The notes beneath the pieces were generated by a model that saw only the letters and a program-made list of their open reading frames with translations, made no database searches and was not told the DNA's origin. 64,000 bases of DNA from Megascapheus bottae (Eukaryota > Chordata > Mammalia > Rodentia > Geomyidae). Each line of letters opens with the position of its first letter. Within the stretch, counting starts at the first letter, position 1. Both the position numbers and the translations under genes were made by a program. The stretch is taken from assembly GCA_024803745.1 (NCBI GenBank), contig JANJXV010000024.1:16129927-16193926 (forward strand), read 5' to 3'. Shown here one piece after another: positions 43,970 to 55,475 of the stretch.

Positions 43970-44047
43970 GCAGGCAATATTGTGTTTTGAACTCAAGATC
44001 TCACACTTGACTAGGGCAGCTACTGTAATGCCTGAGCCAGACCCTGA
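43970..44047 (-). mobile_element. ID-like SINE unit
   Basis: TTGTGTTTTGAACTCAAGAT, CTCACACTTGACTAGGGCAG, TAATGCCTGAGCCAGACCCT: antisense ID-like unit related to the ID part of the old composite SINE. Confidence 0.6.
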
Positions 44048-45365
44048 GCCTCTCTCAGAATCATTTCTTAAGGTTTACATATGTCACGAAACACAAAAAT
44101 CATCAGCAAATAGCTCAACAACAGAGAAATGCTTCCCATCAATACACTTGCAAACATTGGGAAACATGAATAGTTTAGCTTGGACTTCCTACCTATGTTG
44201 CAATTCATCTACTTCTCTACTTCCCAATGGAAGTTGACAGGCAAGTTGTCTGATAATCCTGCCTCCACCACCACTTAGCACTATGGTTCCTTTTCTTCAT
44301 CAATATTCATGTTGGCTTAGATTGTAAGCCCAAAGTAGCAGGCTAGAATCATACTCTACCTGACTATTTGAAATGGGGCTTTGGGATACTATCTGTTGGT
44401 CTATCTGTTCTCAAGGCTAGTATGATTGTTTCTGTGACTAAAAACAAAACAAAAAACGTTTATGACATAACACCAACACTGTGTATACCCAGCTTTTTAT
44501 CACACTGAATCAAAATAAAGTGCTTCCAGTGAGAGCCTGATACCTTGTTTCATTTGCAGAACTGGCAGCAAAATCAAATGAAGCAGCCCCCCTTTTCTGA
44601 TTTTTTTTTGCAAGAACTCACATCTGTTTTATGTATTTTAAATTAATAGTACAATTATAGCACAGGAAGACTCTTTTTTAGCCATCTATTTATTTTGTCA
44701 AGAATTTCTCCCAAGAGTAGAGTGTGATTACTTTTGAATTCCCATAGAATTTCAGTTATTTGACTTTATTGAGTGCATTATATATATACTTCTATGCCTG
44801 TTGTATGCCTTGCTATGAATTTTATTTACTGGAAATGTTCACCTGACTTCCTACTTAAACATGTCTTTATCCATACAATCTTTCTTTCACTTCCTACTGT
44901 GATACAAATATTCACCAGGTGAAAGGTAGGGGATTGGAACAGCTTCTTACCATTGAAACATGGAATGAAGATGGGATTAGAAATAGGAAAGAATTGTTGA
45001 GCCTCTTTAGAAGTAATCTCAGATTCCCTCCCCCACTTCCAGTTATATCACCACTGATAGCAGAATTGTAGCAGAGCACTAGAGGTTTCATCTCTAAAAC
45101 TGGGAGAACCAATTCCTGGAACTGAGAGCTATAAATTGTAGCTGACTACAATTGTAGCTATCTAACTTTGAAGTTAGGAAAGGTTTATTAATGACTGTTG
45201 AGACCTTGCTTCTTTGCCTTACTGACTCTCATCTAGGTATATGACTTCAGAGATTAGCCAAATCACCTACAAGGTACTGATGACAACCCATTAGCCCCAC
45301 CTCCCCAGACACGAAGTATTAGCCACTCTTAAATATAAGCAGGTCCTCGGGTATTGCTGAAAATG
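44048..45365. other. Intronic sequence, nothing recognised
   Basis: No recognised repeat or coding similarity; TATATATAC run near 44780. Confidence 0.5.
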
Positions 45366-45555
45366 TTTTTTGCCAGTCCTGGGTTTGAGCGCAGGGCCTG
45401 AGCACTGTCCTTGGAGTTTCTCAAGACTAGAGCTCTACCACTTGAGCCTCAGCACCACTTCTGGCTTTTTCCTATGTATGTGGTATCGAGAAATCAAACC
45501 CAGGTCTTCGTGCATGCTAGGTAAGCACTCTACCACTAGGCCAAACTCCTGGCAG
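45366..45555 (-). mobile_element. IDL-Geo SINE
   Basis: TTTTTTGCCAGTCCTGGGTT, GGAGTTTCTCAAGACTAGAG, CCACTTCTGGCTTTTTCCTA, GGTATCGAGAAATCAAACCC, GCATGCTAGGTAAGCACTCT, CAAACTCCTGGC. Complete but with a short T-run and a mutated B box. Confidence 0.9.
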
Positions 45556-45948
45556 GAAACTATTTTTAATATGAAGTATAGGGGTGGGAACAAAGTAGAA
45601 AAGTAACTTAGATTAGACGGAGATTATCCTGAAAGAAAAAAATACCAGGAAAAAGTATACAATAGTCCTGGTGGGTGGGGGGAAGAACATCCATGAAACA
45701 AGAACAGACTGTTGTCTGAAAGGAATACATTCAGAACACAAGAAATCTTAGCTGCAGCAAATAATAAAGCGAAATAAAAATCTCAGAAGAGCAGATCAAA
45801 CACTCCAAAAGCAGAACTGAAAGAATCATCACCCTACCCCACGATTTGAAATACCCTCCTCAATAGTCTAGGATGTTTAACAATGGAATGACAGAACCAC
45901 AAAAGAAAGACAATGAAAGAGTAAGAGCCATCCAAAACAATATAAGAG
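45556..45948. other. Intronic sequence, nothing recognised
   Basis: A-rich; no recognised element. Confidence 0.5.
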
Positions 45949-46095
45949 GGCCAGTATTCATAAGTCACTGGGTTTGATTCCTCAGTACTACATATACAGA
46001 AAAAAGCTAGAAGGGGTGCTATGGCTCAAGTGATAGAGCACTAGCCTTGAGAAAGCCCAAGGACAGTGCCCTGAGTTCAAGCCCAGGACTGACTA

Positions 46096-46099
<4 letters not shown>
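45949..46099 (+). mobile_element. IDL-Geo SINE, 5' half incomplete
   Basis: GGGTTTGATTCCTCAGTACT (B box), AGCTAGAAGGGGTGCTATGG, CCTTGAGAAAGCCCAAGGAC, TTCAAGCCCAGGACTGACTA. The 5' part including the A box is missing or unrecognisable. The A-tail is replaced by an AT microsatellite. Confidence 0.85.

Positions 46100-46142
<43 letters not shown>
46100..46142. repeat. (AT)n microsatellite at a SINE 3' end
   Basis: About 21 AT units directly where the SINE A-tail should be. Confidence 0.93.
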
Positions 46143-46144
<2 letters not shown>

Positions 46145-47105
46145 CTAAATGGATGGATTTTCAAGGTGAAAGAGCAAAATGCATTTTTTCAAAGTTTTTC
46201 CAGAAAGGACCAAGAAGCAGGAAAGTAATACAAGAAGAGCCATAATAATAATAAACCTTTAAGGAAAGCTATTTTCTACCTAGGGCTATGTCTCTAATTC
46301 AGTGTGACAGATGAACATAGACATACAGGATATTAAAAAAAATAATTTCAAGACAGTCTTCTACAAAATCTGAGAGTCAAAGGATTATACATAAAAAATA
46401 GAGAGACATGGGCAATAAGAAATGAAGATGATGGGGAGAATCCCCAGGAAATGCCAGGAAAGCAGCTGTGCCACAGGTCTAGGAGCAATTCACTAGTACC
46501 AAGTGTGGCCTCTGGAGATCTTTGCTCAGTAAAGTGACATGGATGGAATATCTACTATGTCTTTATGGAAAATTGTTCAGTTTGTGAAGAGCTTGAGGTT
46601 GATAACCTGAAACAAAACAACAAATAAGACTGTTAGAAACACCAGAGGAAGCAAACTTGCTATAAACATATTGAATATCAGACAACTTCAGATGTCAATA
46701 GCATTGACCTAGTCATAATCATGTAAACACAAGTTAGGCAAGATGTGTAGTGAGACACAGGAACTGTGTGTGTGTGGAGGAGAGTTAAATCCTCATCTTT
46801 CATAGTGGAAGGGTAACAAACACCTGAAACTTAAAATCACAAGGTAGTATTGGCGAGTTCTTTATGCAGAGGTAAAGTTCAGAGAATCTAAAAAACTGAC
46901 TGACCACCAATCCCTGATCTAACCAAAGCAATTGATTTACTTAGAATTAAGTGAGACAATAAAACATCTCCTCTTAATAATCTAATAGTAATAATGTCAA
47001 TGATAACATAACCCATTAGTTAATCCAGTCCCAGGTTGTTTCTTCATTCTACCTTTGTCAGTCTCCTGACTACAGTTTTCTTTGGTTTCTCAACGACATT
47101 GACCT
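46143..47105. other. Intronic sequence, nothing recognised
   Basis: Purine-rich; no recognised element. Confidence 0.5.
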
Positions 47106-47235
47106 TGGTGGCCATACAATTATAATCCCAGCATTTGGTAGACTGAGGCAAAATAATAACTAGTTCAAGACAAGCCTAACCTACACAGTGAGTTCCATAC
47201 CAGTCTGGGAAATGCAAGATTAAGATTCAAACAAG
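47106..47235 (+). mobile_element. B1-like SINE
   Basis: GGTGGCCATACAATTATAAT, CCCAGCATTTGGTAGACTGA, GGCAAAATAATAACTAGTTC, AAGACAAGCCTAACCTACAC, AGTGAGTTCCATACCAGTCT: full B1 order. Confidence 0.8.
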
Positions 47236-47874
47236 GGCCTCAGATACCTGTTTAGATTAAGGAGATCCATGTTAAACTTCAGATAATAAGGCACTGTAGT
47301 AATTTGTCACAGTAGCAGTAAGTTTTTTCTCAGATAACAATAATAAGATTTAAAGATAAAATAATTTGTGAAGTAGTGAGATGAGATTGAGGGTGGCAAA
47401 ACTGACACTGGAACCTGTGATTCCTAGCCCAGACTCTTTTGGGGTACAGGGGTTAACTAGCACTTTATTGAACACTGACCAGGTGAAAGGTGAGCTCTGC
47501 TGCATGCACTCTGCTGTGTCTTGTCTGGTCTTTACCAAACCCAGGGGAGGAAGTTTTTCTGAAGGTGGTAGAAGTAGGATTTAGAACTGCACATTTGAAC
47601 TCTATTGCCCATGCTCTTCATCTCAGTCCTCCTTGCTATGCTCTTGATGTTGTGAATGAGACAAGTAAAAGGTCTGTCTCTTGTACTATCACACAACCAT
47701 CTAGTGCCACAGCCACGGTCGAACCCAGGTTAACCCCACTTGTCTGGGGCTTTATCGTCTTGACGAACATATGTAGTGTGGAAATATCAATCAAGCAAGA
47801 GATATTAAATAGAAGCCCAGAAGGCAAAGGATTCGCTGCTGTCTTCTTGCCAGCCTAGCTCTGTTTCCTGGGAT
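47236..47874. other. Intronic sequence, possible MIR remnant
   Basis: GGGAGGAAGTTTTTCTGAAG, GTGGTAGAAGTAGGATTTAG, AACTGCACATTTGAACTC faintly resembles MIR. The 122-codon open frame at 47490-47858 has no recognised similarity. Confidence 0.35.
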
Positions 47875-48165
47875 TTTTCCCATATATTTTAATTGTAATT
47901 AATACAAGGGTTACATTATATTCACCAGATAGAAGGTGCATTACTTCACAAACATTGATACCCTTTCTCATGTCTTGGTCCCCATTTCCCTCCCCCCCAC
48001 CACGCCCCTCATCTTGTTTTCCTCCCTTCCCTATCCAATTTCAAATAACCAAATACAAATATATATAATATATCAGATAACAAGGTGAAATACTGTAACA
48101 ATATGAGATAACCAAGGGACAGCAAAAGAGATGAGAGATAACATAGTACATTATGGACAACAAAG
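47875..48165 (-). mobile_element. LINE-1 3' tail (about 290 bases)
   Basis: CATATATTTTAATTGTAATT, ATTCACCAGATAGAAGGTGC, TTGATACCCTTTCTCATGTC, TATATCAGATAACAAGGTGA, AAGAGATGAGAGATAACATA: near-identical layout to 8863-9140. The C-run (48001 region) varies between copies. Confidence 0.9.
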
Positions 48166-48171
48166 CATTTC

Positions 48172-48310
48172 TGTTAACACTTATTGCACATTGATAATCC
48201 TATGAGAGGCTGAGGCAAAAAGATTCCAAAATCAAGGCCATCATCTACTTACAGCAAATTCCTACCTAGCATGAGCTATACATCAAGGCTTTGTCTTTGA
48301 AAGCAAAAAA
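48172..48310 (+). mobile_element. B1-like SINE
   Basis: ATAATCCTATGAGAGGCTGA, GGCAAAAAGATTCCAAAATC, AAGGCCATCATCTACTTACA, CTATACATCAAGGCTTTGTC, ending in an A-rich tail. It abuts the L1 tail on its left. Confidence 0.7.
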
Positions 48311-49216
48311 GACCTGATTATATTACTGCCAAGTACTTGTCCTGATCTATTTTGTTCCTTGGGCTCAATTAACATATCTTCCCCTTAGATCATGCTAAAT
48401 TAATTCCCTAGATCAGAGTTATTACCGTAGTGAAGCAGGGATGTCACCCTGCCACAACCTTCTGTTTCCTCACCATGGCCTCTGAGGAGACATAACCCAA
48501 GACACTTAAAAGACTGCATTCTTATTTTCTGCCAGTCTTTATATACAGTTGCAATCTTACCACACAAACAACACTTATCATGCAAGTTAAACAGATTTAA
48601 ATTTACGCAAAATTGAGTGTCACCACGTCTATGCCAGATCACTATAATTCTTTTGAGGCTTCTGGAAACATGAACCAAGCCATTTCTGCTTCATAGGAAC
48701 AGATTATATCATTTGAAATCCTCAATAAAAATGCAGTCTCATATTCTACAGATGGGTGTCATTTAATTAGAATATGTATTTAAAATGCAAAGGGCTACAT
48801 TAATTCTGCACTGTGGCAGAGATTTTAATTGCACTCAAGTTAGGAAATTCTGAGTTAATGTTCCCTTGGCATCTCCCATTCAGTCTCTTAGAACAGATGT
48901 ATTGTGATCTGGAGAGTATTTCAATATGTTTCACATGCTGTACATGTAGGGATGTGTCTGAACTGCTAGCGTTGCCTTACAGTGGCAAGAGCTGTAAGAA
49001 TGGGGAGGTGATCCCCAGCAGAGAGTAAACAGAGCCTGGCTGCCTGCCAAGGTTCCTCCCTTTGATCAGGCTTGGTCATCTCCTTGCTACACTTGGACCT
49101 CCTTTTCTTTCCCAGGTCAGTGTGACAATGTTGTTGTAGGGCTCCTCCTTTCATTTCCTTGAGGGGAAAAAAAGGTCAACAAATCATACTTAAAGTGTGC
49201 ATCTGTTTCATTTTGG
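48311..49216. other. Intronic sequence, nothing recognised
   Basis: No recognised repeat or coding similarity. Confidence 0.5.
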
Positions 49217-49266
49217 GGTGGTGTGTGCATGTGTGTGTGTGCACGTGTGTGCACACACGTGTGCCA
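49217..49266. repeat. (GT)n tract with perfect palindrome
   Basis: GT-rich tract whose bases 49242-49261 read CACGTGTGTGCACACACGTG, a perfect 20-base inverted repeat of alternating purine-pyrimidine. Confidence 0.9.
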
Positions 49267-49476
49267 GTGTTGAACTCAGGGCTTCATGCTCTGCCGTAAC
49301 TTTTTCCCTCAAGGCTAGAACTCTTCCACTGAGCTACAGCTCCATGTCCTGCTCTTGGGTGGTTAATTAGAAGGAAGCGTGGCATAGATTTTCCTGCCCA
49401 GGATGGCTTCAAACTTTGATCCTCAACCCTCAGCCCCCTAAGTAGTTGGATTACCCAAAGGAGCCACCAGCATGCA
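49262..49476 (-). mobile_element. B1-Geo hybrid SINE
   Basis: TTGAACTCAGGGCTTCATGC, CTCAAGGCTAGAACTCTTCC, CACTGAGCTACAGCTCCATG, the linker GGGTGGTTAATTAGAAGGAA, B1-like CAGGATGGCTTCAAACTTTG and CAGCCCCCTAAGTAGTTGGA, GGAGCCACCAGCATGC. Confidence 0.82.
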
Positions 49477-50837
49477 TTATTTTTTTATTTTGTTAACTGT
49501 GAATGGATTTAGTATGTTTTAGACTATGTCCTAAATGTTCAATAAATGCTTAATTAGCCATAAACAAAACCTTCAGCTTCATTTAGATGCTGTTGTGTCA
49601 TCAACTAGACCCCATAGCTCACGCTAGAGCTCTGGAATTTTGAACTGTTTGGAACATCTCGGTAGACTAGAGACAGCGTAAGGGAAGAAGAAAGGCCAGC
49701 AAATTGGGATGTTTCTGACAAGCAAGGCCAGGGGTGAAAAGGAGGAAATAAAACGGTAGATGTTGTGAAGGTAGCTATCCCAAGGAATAGCCATATCATC
49801 AAGGATTGGAGTGGGACAGGGAGGAAGAGGAAACTGATTTTAGACATGAATTCTTAGTAAGTGAAACAAGATATTACCATGCTACAAGGGAAGGGGAGAA
49901 GAGAGGCAGGGAAGGAAGATGATAACTCTCATGAAACCAAGTAAGAAAGGATATTATTCCTTACTTATTCTTCAGCAATGTTAGTCATCCAGCCCACTCT
50001 GTGCCCAGGCCTGAGTCTTGTACAGAACTTCATATTGAGCAGTAGATACGCGGTCCTGACCATTATCCAAATAGGCATGAATACAATCAATCAGAGAGTT
50101 TTGTTTTATTTCTAACAGAGCTACCTAGGAAATGTTGAAGATTGTGCAGAGAAGAAACGCTAGTTCTTCTTGAAGGGAGGAACATTAAGAACGTTAAGTA
50201 TAGAAATAGGAACTTGTCTTATATATTTTATGAGACTGCTTTTATTATGTATGCATGCCCCGGTGAAATCTCTTTAATTAAAATCTGCAAAGCTAATAAG
50301 AAGTAATACAGAGTAAGAACTTCCAGTTCTTAGGAAAATAGACAGTATCTAAATCTTTGGGGAAGACTAAATCCCAAATCCTCCTAGAAAAATGAGCAGA
50401 AGAATGAGTCATAGAACTCACCCCTCTTGACTCCTTTATAGTTCTGTTTCTCAGAATCATAACTTTATATATTAACAAAGAAAGAAAGCTAATTTGGAGA
50501 GCCAGCCATATTTTTCTCAAAGGCTTTTAAGCTTAGTTTTATGTCTGTGAGCATCATCAGTCACAGAGCAGACAGCTACCACGAGGGGAGACCAGTTGCC
50601 AACTTCCCACTGAGAACCTCGCTTAACTCTAAGAGTCCTCAGAAGGGTTAGAGGCCCTGCATCCAAACAAAATTCTTGCTTGACTTTTAAATTCTGTGGA
50701 GGTACAGGAGTTTAGAGGATATTGGAAATGGAGAAAAGCCAAATCACCAAAGTCATCATATAAAACTCAACTAAGAGATTCATCTCCCTTTATTATTATG
50801 GAAGGTGAGTAAATAGAACTTTAAAGTTAATGAAATA
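49477..50837. other. Intronic sequence, nothing recognised
   Basis: No recognised repeat or coding similarity. Confidence 0.5.
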
Positions 50838-51010
50838 TGTTATATATACTGTATATATAACAAATGTAAATATGTATTATAACATACCAATAATACATCT
50901 CACATTATGTATTGTAATGATATATAAGTGTATATTATATTTATATGTGTATATATAGCATATATGTTATAAATTTCATATGCTATAAATATATTCTAAA
51001 ATTGTATTAT
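50838..51010. repeat. AT-rich low-complexity region
   Basis: Irregular ATATAT, TATAAATATAT and ATGTAT runs. Confidence 0.75.
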
Positions 51011-51047
51011 TTTCTATAATTTATTTTTTAAATTTTTTTCTCCATTT

Positions 51048-51460
51048 CATATATTTTATTGCAACCTTTTTTTCACATTGATAATCCCTTCATTTTTCAT
51101 TGTGATATACAGAGAGATTACAGTTGGGTTTTTTTGTTTTTTTTGTTTTTTTTTGCCAGTCCTGGGGCTTCAGCACAATGTCTGGGCACTATCCTTGAGG
51201 TTTCCCAAGTCTAGCATTGTACCACTTGAGCCACAGCACCACTTCTGGCTTTTTCTATGTGTGTGGTACCAAGGAATCGAACCTGGGTCTTCATGCATGC
51301 TAGGCATTCTACCACTAGGTCAAATTCCCCGAGATTACATTTTTATAAAGTAATGAGTACATTTCTTTTTGAACAGTGTCACCCCCCTCATTTTTCCCAC
51401 TTTCCCTCCCCCTTTACTCTCCCCACAAGTTGTAAAGTTCATTTCTAACATAGTGTCTAT
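51048..51460 (-). mobile_element. LINE-1 3' tail, second type (interrupted by IDL-Geo)
   Basis: CATATATTTTATTGCAACCT, CATTTTTCATTGTGATATAC, AGAGAGATTACA; then after the SINE TTTTATAAAGTAATGAGTAC, ATTTCTTTTTGAACAGTGTC, GTTGTAAAGTTCATTTCTAA and CATAGTGTCTA. Shares ordered blocks with 30830-31070. Confidence 0.7.
51123..51330 (-). mobile_element. IDL-Geo SINE inside the L1 tail
   Basis: T/GT-rich start, TTGCCAGTCCTGGGGCTTCA, CACCACTTCTGGCTTTTTCT, GGAATCGAACCTGGGTCTTC, ATGCATGCTAGGCATTCTAC, CAAATTCCCC. GAGATTACA at 51114-51122 and 51331-51339 is the likely duplication. Removing the SINE restores a continuous L1 tail. Confidence 0.88.
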
Positions 51461-51469
51461 AATACAGTA

Positions 51470-51612
51470 TGTAAATATATTATTAATTACATACATAATT
51501 ATTGTATGTAATATAATATTGAATATTCTATATCACATATTTATGTGCACTATATTTATGTGTACTTATACAACATATACTATTTTTATATAAATATATT
51601 GTATATATTATC
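51470..51612. repeat. AT-rich low-complexity region
   Basis: Irregular ATTAT, TATATT and TACAT runs. Confidence 0.75.
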
Positions 51613-52654
51613 TCTGGGCCTTTAGGTGGGATAGATATATGGATGAATATGTAGGTAAATTCTTTGCAAGGATTCTTTTGCCTATTTTTCTTTAATTCAT
51701 ATAAAAACAGACTACACAGAGGAAAAGACATAATTTAAGAAGTTTCATAAACCAGGATGTTTTCAACAGAAACAAATACATTTGAAGGAATGATTGCCTT
51801 TTAAACAGTACTAGTTTCCATATAAAATGCATGCCTTGCAAAGTCAGTGAGGACGAGCTCAGGCAGTTCAAAGGGGACAATTCATTACTGGTTAGCATAC
51901 ACACGACTTGGAGGATATTAATTCACAAAATGAAAAACTAATCGAGTGTTTAGCTGGCTCTTTATCACTGGTACATTCTGCACTGTCTCCATCTTTGGTG
52001 TTTACTGAGCTGCTAGGACCATGGTTTTTGGCATCTTTATCACTATTCATCTCAAATGAGTTTGCATGAATTTCTGAGCTTCACTGGACATTGCTGTTTT
52101 CCTCCAACATTCCAGGGATCTCCGGAAAGCTATGAAATGACTGTGTCCATTTAAAAATGTGTCTTTGTTTTCTCTTTGACTTCCTGATGTGCCTGTGCCC
52201 AACCTTTCCAGCCTTCTGTATCTCACTATAGCTATCCATCGACCAATCTCCACAGATATTTTCTGAGCAAATTAGAAAGCTACTACGTTTATACTCATTT
52301 TACATGTGAGAAATGGAAGCACAAAAAACATGGAAGTTTAGCCAGTTACAGAATTACAATACTGATCTAAATGCTGAATTATACATCTCTGAAGTAACAT
52401 GAAAGTTTGCCCTGATTCACTTTCTCTTAATCTAACACCACCCATTCCTCTTTGCCATCCATCCATTACAATTTCCATCTTTTGAGGTGACAAAGATTGA
52501 TGCTACTTCAACTGTGTACTGGAATGATTATAAACCTCAAAGGATATTTAAAACATAGTAGGGTAAGACATGTAGAGGGATATTTATATCTCTGTGTCCA
52601 AAAAAAGCCACTTCCCTAAGGAGCACTGTTAATGCAAAATGTTTGAGGGTTGTT
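51613..52654. other. Intronic sequence, nothing recognised
   Basis: No recognised repeat or coding similarity. Confidence 0.5.
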
Positions 52655-52858
52655 TTTGGTTTTGTTTTTGTTTTGCCAGTCTTGGAGCTTGAACTCAAGG
52701 CCTGAACACTATCCTTGGACTTTCTCAAAGCTAGAGCTCTACCACTTGAGCCACAGCACCACTTCTGGCTTTTTCTATGTATGTGGTACCAAGTAATCAA
52801 ACCCGGGTCTTTGTGCGTGCTAGGCAAGCACTCTACCACTAGGCCAAACTCTTGGCCC
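52655..52858 (-). mobile_element. IDL-Geo SINE
   Basis: T-rich (TTTTG)n start, GCCAGTCTTGGAGCTTGAAC, GGACTTTCTCAAAGCTAGAG, CCACTTCTGGCTTTTTCTAT, AGTAATCAAACCCGGGTCTT, GTGCTAGGCAAGCACTCTAC, CAAACTCTTGGCCC. Full length. Confidence 0.92.
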
Positions 52859-53469
52859 ACCTTTGAGTTTTTATTCTGTACATTAGGAATGTTTTGTAAT
52901 TTTTTGTGTTATGGGGTTTTTGCATAGCAAAGAATGTTGAAACTGGCATTAGTTGGAAAAGGGAATATTTTTCCATTTTTCCCTTTGACCTCTGATTCCT
53001 CTATTATGTTCTTGGACTCTTCTAGCTGCTTTCTGCCTGAATTTTGCAGAAGGCATCCCATCCCGATGGAGCCCAGACAGACACATAGTCCGTCAACCTG
53101 ATAGTCACAATGGTTGTATGCATAGATGGCAATTCATAAATCATGTCATCTGTGGAACCTAGTAGAAATTAAAAAATCAGTGAAGCACTGTCTTACGGGA
53201 TCATCAGAGAAGATATTAATCCATTTAGAAAGTAGCTATAGGTCAAGTCAGTTTAACAAATAGCAAGACCAGCTATATGGTAGGCTTAGGAAGAGGCATA
53301 AACAAGACCCAGCATCTGTTTGAAAGGTTTGGAAAAGACAAACTCGAAAGTAGTTATAGTCCAACACAATTATTAACATACAGAGAAGACATGTTTTGGA
53401 GATATGTGAAATAGGCGTCTGGAGAATATCAAGTATCAGGGAAGATAACACATGCACTCTTCCACATGC
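52859..53469. other. Intronic sequence, nothing recognised
   Basis: No recognised repeat or coding similarity. Confidence 0.5.
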
Positions 53470-53585
53470 ACCAACTACCCTATTTCTAGGTACACAGTCA
53501 AAGGTAATGAAATGCACATTATCAGAGAAATGCTTACATCACCATACTAATCACAGCACTATTCGTGAATGCGTGTAGGTGCCTG
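53470..53585 (+). mobile_element. Old L1M-like 3' fragment
   Basis: CCCTATTTCTAGGTACACAG, TAATGAAATGCACATTATCA, AATCACAGCACTATTCGTGA parallel the sense L1 block CACTCCTAGGTATATACCC ... CATAGCAGCATTATTCATA. Confidence 0.55.
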
Positions 53586-54721
53586 TCAGGGTCTATAAGC
53601 TTTGACCTTGAACCTAGAGAGTAGTAGAGAACCTCATGACTCAGTGTGCTAAACAACTAGAAAGCAAAGTGGTCCTGTGAAATATTTTCTGAAGGAAAAG
53701 CAGAATCTACTCTGCAAGGAAATATTCCAATGTGTTACTGAGAATAAAAACAATTCATAGCTTTTTCAGTATCCACATGATGCAAAAATGTAAGACACTA
53801 GAGATCATGTAACTAAAATGATTTTTTTCAATGGAGAAAGAAGGTCCTATATTTTTAGTAAGTATTACTTATATAGTTCTTCCTGCTACTCATCCTTTAT
53901 CTATAGGAGCTGTGTCCTAAATTAAAGGTTCGATGTTCGTCTCTACTTTGGATAGTGACTTTTTTTGTGTGTGTTCATAACATTATATTCTTGTAGCATT
54001 TTACTGTCTTGGGTAATAAATAGAAGTAGATCTCCCCTATTGAAGGTGGGAAGTAGAGAAAAGGAGTTTGGAAGGTCATTTTCTCTGCAGAGAACCTTCC
54101 GTCTGTGCACTAAAGGGAGCCTGGAGATTTCTGGTGACCCCTCATTTCACCCCTCACTGATCAACATGTGCCGTGGGTCACAAAGATCTCATGGGTAGAA
54201 GGTTGTGCTCTTTCTTCAAGGCTCTGTCAAGAAGAGAAAAACCAGTTTGGACATCTCTGGCAATATGCTTTAAAAAATATTTTAAAAATCATCGAAAGGG
54301 CTTAGAACACAGTTAGAAGAAAGTAAAAAGCAAGGGGAATCACTGGCTTTCAGGAAATCCAGCCTAGGATTTTGTCTGCCTGCAGGGAGGAAGCAGCTGT
54401 TTGTGGGTCCTTATAGAGGCTGAGGCAAGCTTCTTGTTTGCCAGCTGTCTGTACATCTTGCCACCACTCTCAGAGGGTGATGCTTACTCATCTTTGGAGA
54501 ACAATATTCAGTGCCAAAATCAAAACCCCAGACTCCACTGCCAAGAAGTTTGGAAATACTCCTTTGCCTGCAGGAAAGCTGCTGGGGCAAATGCCACTTT
54601 GCAACACACAAATGCTTAAAGGGATTATCCTACTTCTCATCACATAGTAATCTGGTCTGGGGTAATAAGGAAGGGACCATATTTCCAAGCAAAATAACAA
54701 GACTGCTGTGGTGGTACATAT
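53586..54721. other. Intronic sequence, nothing recognised
   Basis: Overlapping open frames of 60-77 codons on both strands near 54400-54700 have no recognised similarity. Confidence 0.5.
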
Positions 54722-54932
54722 AAAAGTGTCTTTCAGGCCAGGAGTTTAGCCTGTGGTAGAGTGCTTGCCTAGCATGCACTAAGACCCGGGTTAGATTCCT
54801 CGATACCACATACATAGAAAAAACCTGGAAATGGTGCTGAGGCTCAAAAGGTAGAGTGTTAGTCTTGAGAAAGTCCAAGGACAGTGCTCAAGCCCAGGAC
54901 TGGCAAAAAAAAGAAAAAAAAAAGTGTCTTTC
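54722..54932 (+). mobile_element. Young IDL-Geo SINE with 13-base target-site duplication
   Basis: AAAAGTGTCTTTC at 54722-54734 and 54920-54932. Body: GGCCAGGAGTTTAGCCTGTG (one base lost in the A box), CTTGCCTAGCATGCACTAAG, GGTTAGATTCC (one change in the B box), CTTGAGAAAGTCCAAGGACA, GCCCAGGACTGGCAAAAAAA. About 12 bases are missing before GCCCAGG. Confidence 0.92.
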
Positions 54933-55409
54933 CTAAATATTCCCTATTCAGCAATTTTAAACTGTAATAGAGAAGACCTGATTTATTATTGTCTGTATGT
55001 GCATATTAAAGTAATGGATAACCAATTGGTGTGTCTTCAGATGAAAATAACACAATTTGTATCATGCTGGGTCAAAATTGTATATGTATGAGTAATGGCT
55101 ACTTAGATTCATAATCATTACTCTCTTACCTGCACTTCGTGGACTCACACCCACGTGGGTTCCTTTTCCTCTCTGTGGTACCTAGGGTCGTGAAATTAAA
55201 TGCTGATTCCAAGTGTAAACATATGCATCACCTTTCAGGTCAGACATGAACTCTCAAACACATGAATAATTTCAAGGTATTCTTAAATATTCTCTTGAAT
55301 TACTAAGTGAACTCCAAGTTTTAGTTTGTTAAGGAAATGAGATATTATATACATCCTTTCCTTAGAAAAGCAAATGCCTTCCCAAAGAAAAATCCTGACA
55401 TCATTCCAC
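54933..55409. other. Intronic sequence, nothing recognised
   Basis: No recognised repeat or gene. Confidence 0.5.
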
Positions 55410-55475
55410 TTTTCTTCCTCCTCCTCCTCCCCTCCCCCTTTCCTCCTTTCCCTCTTCCCCTCTTCCCACTTCTAG
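55410..55475. repeat. Polypyrimidine (CTC)n tract
   Basis: TTCTTCCTCCTCCTCCTCCC followed by mixed CCT and CCCTT runs. Confidence 0.9.

Noticed and set aside
47490..47858. 122-codon plus-strand frame
   Set aside because: No recognised family; partly overlaps a weak MIR-like segment.
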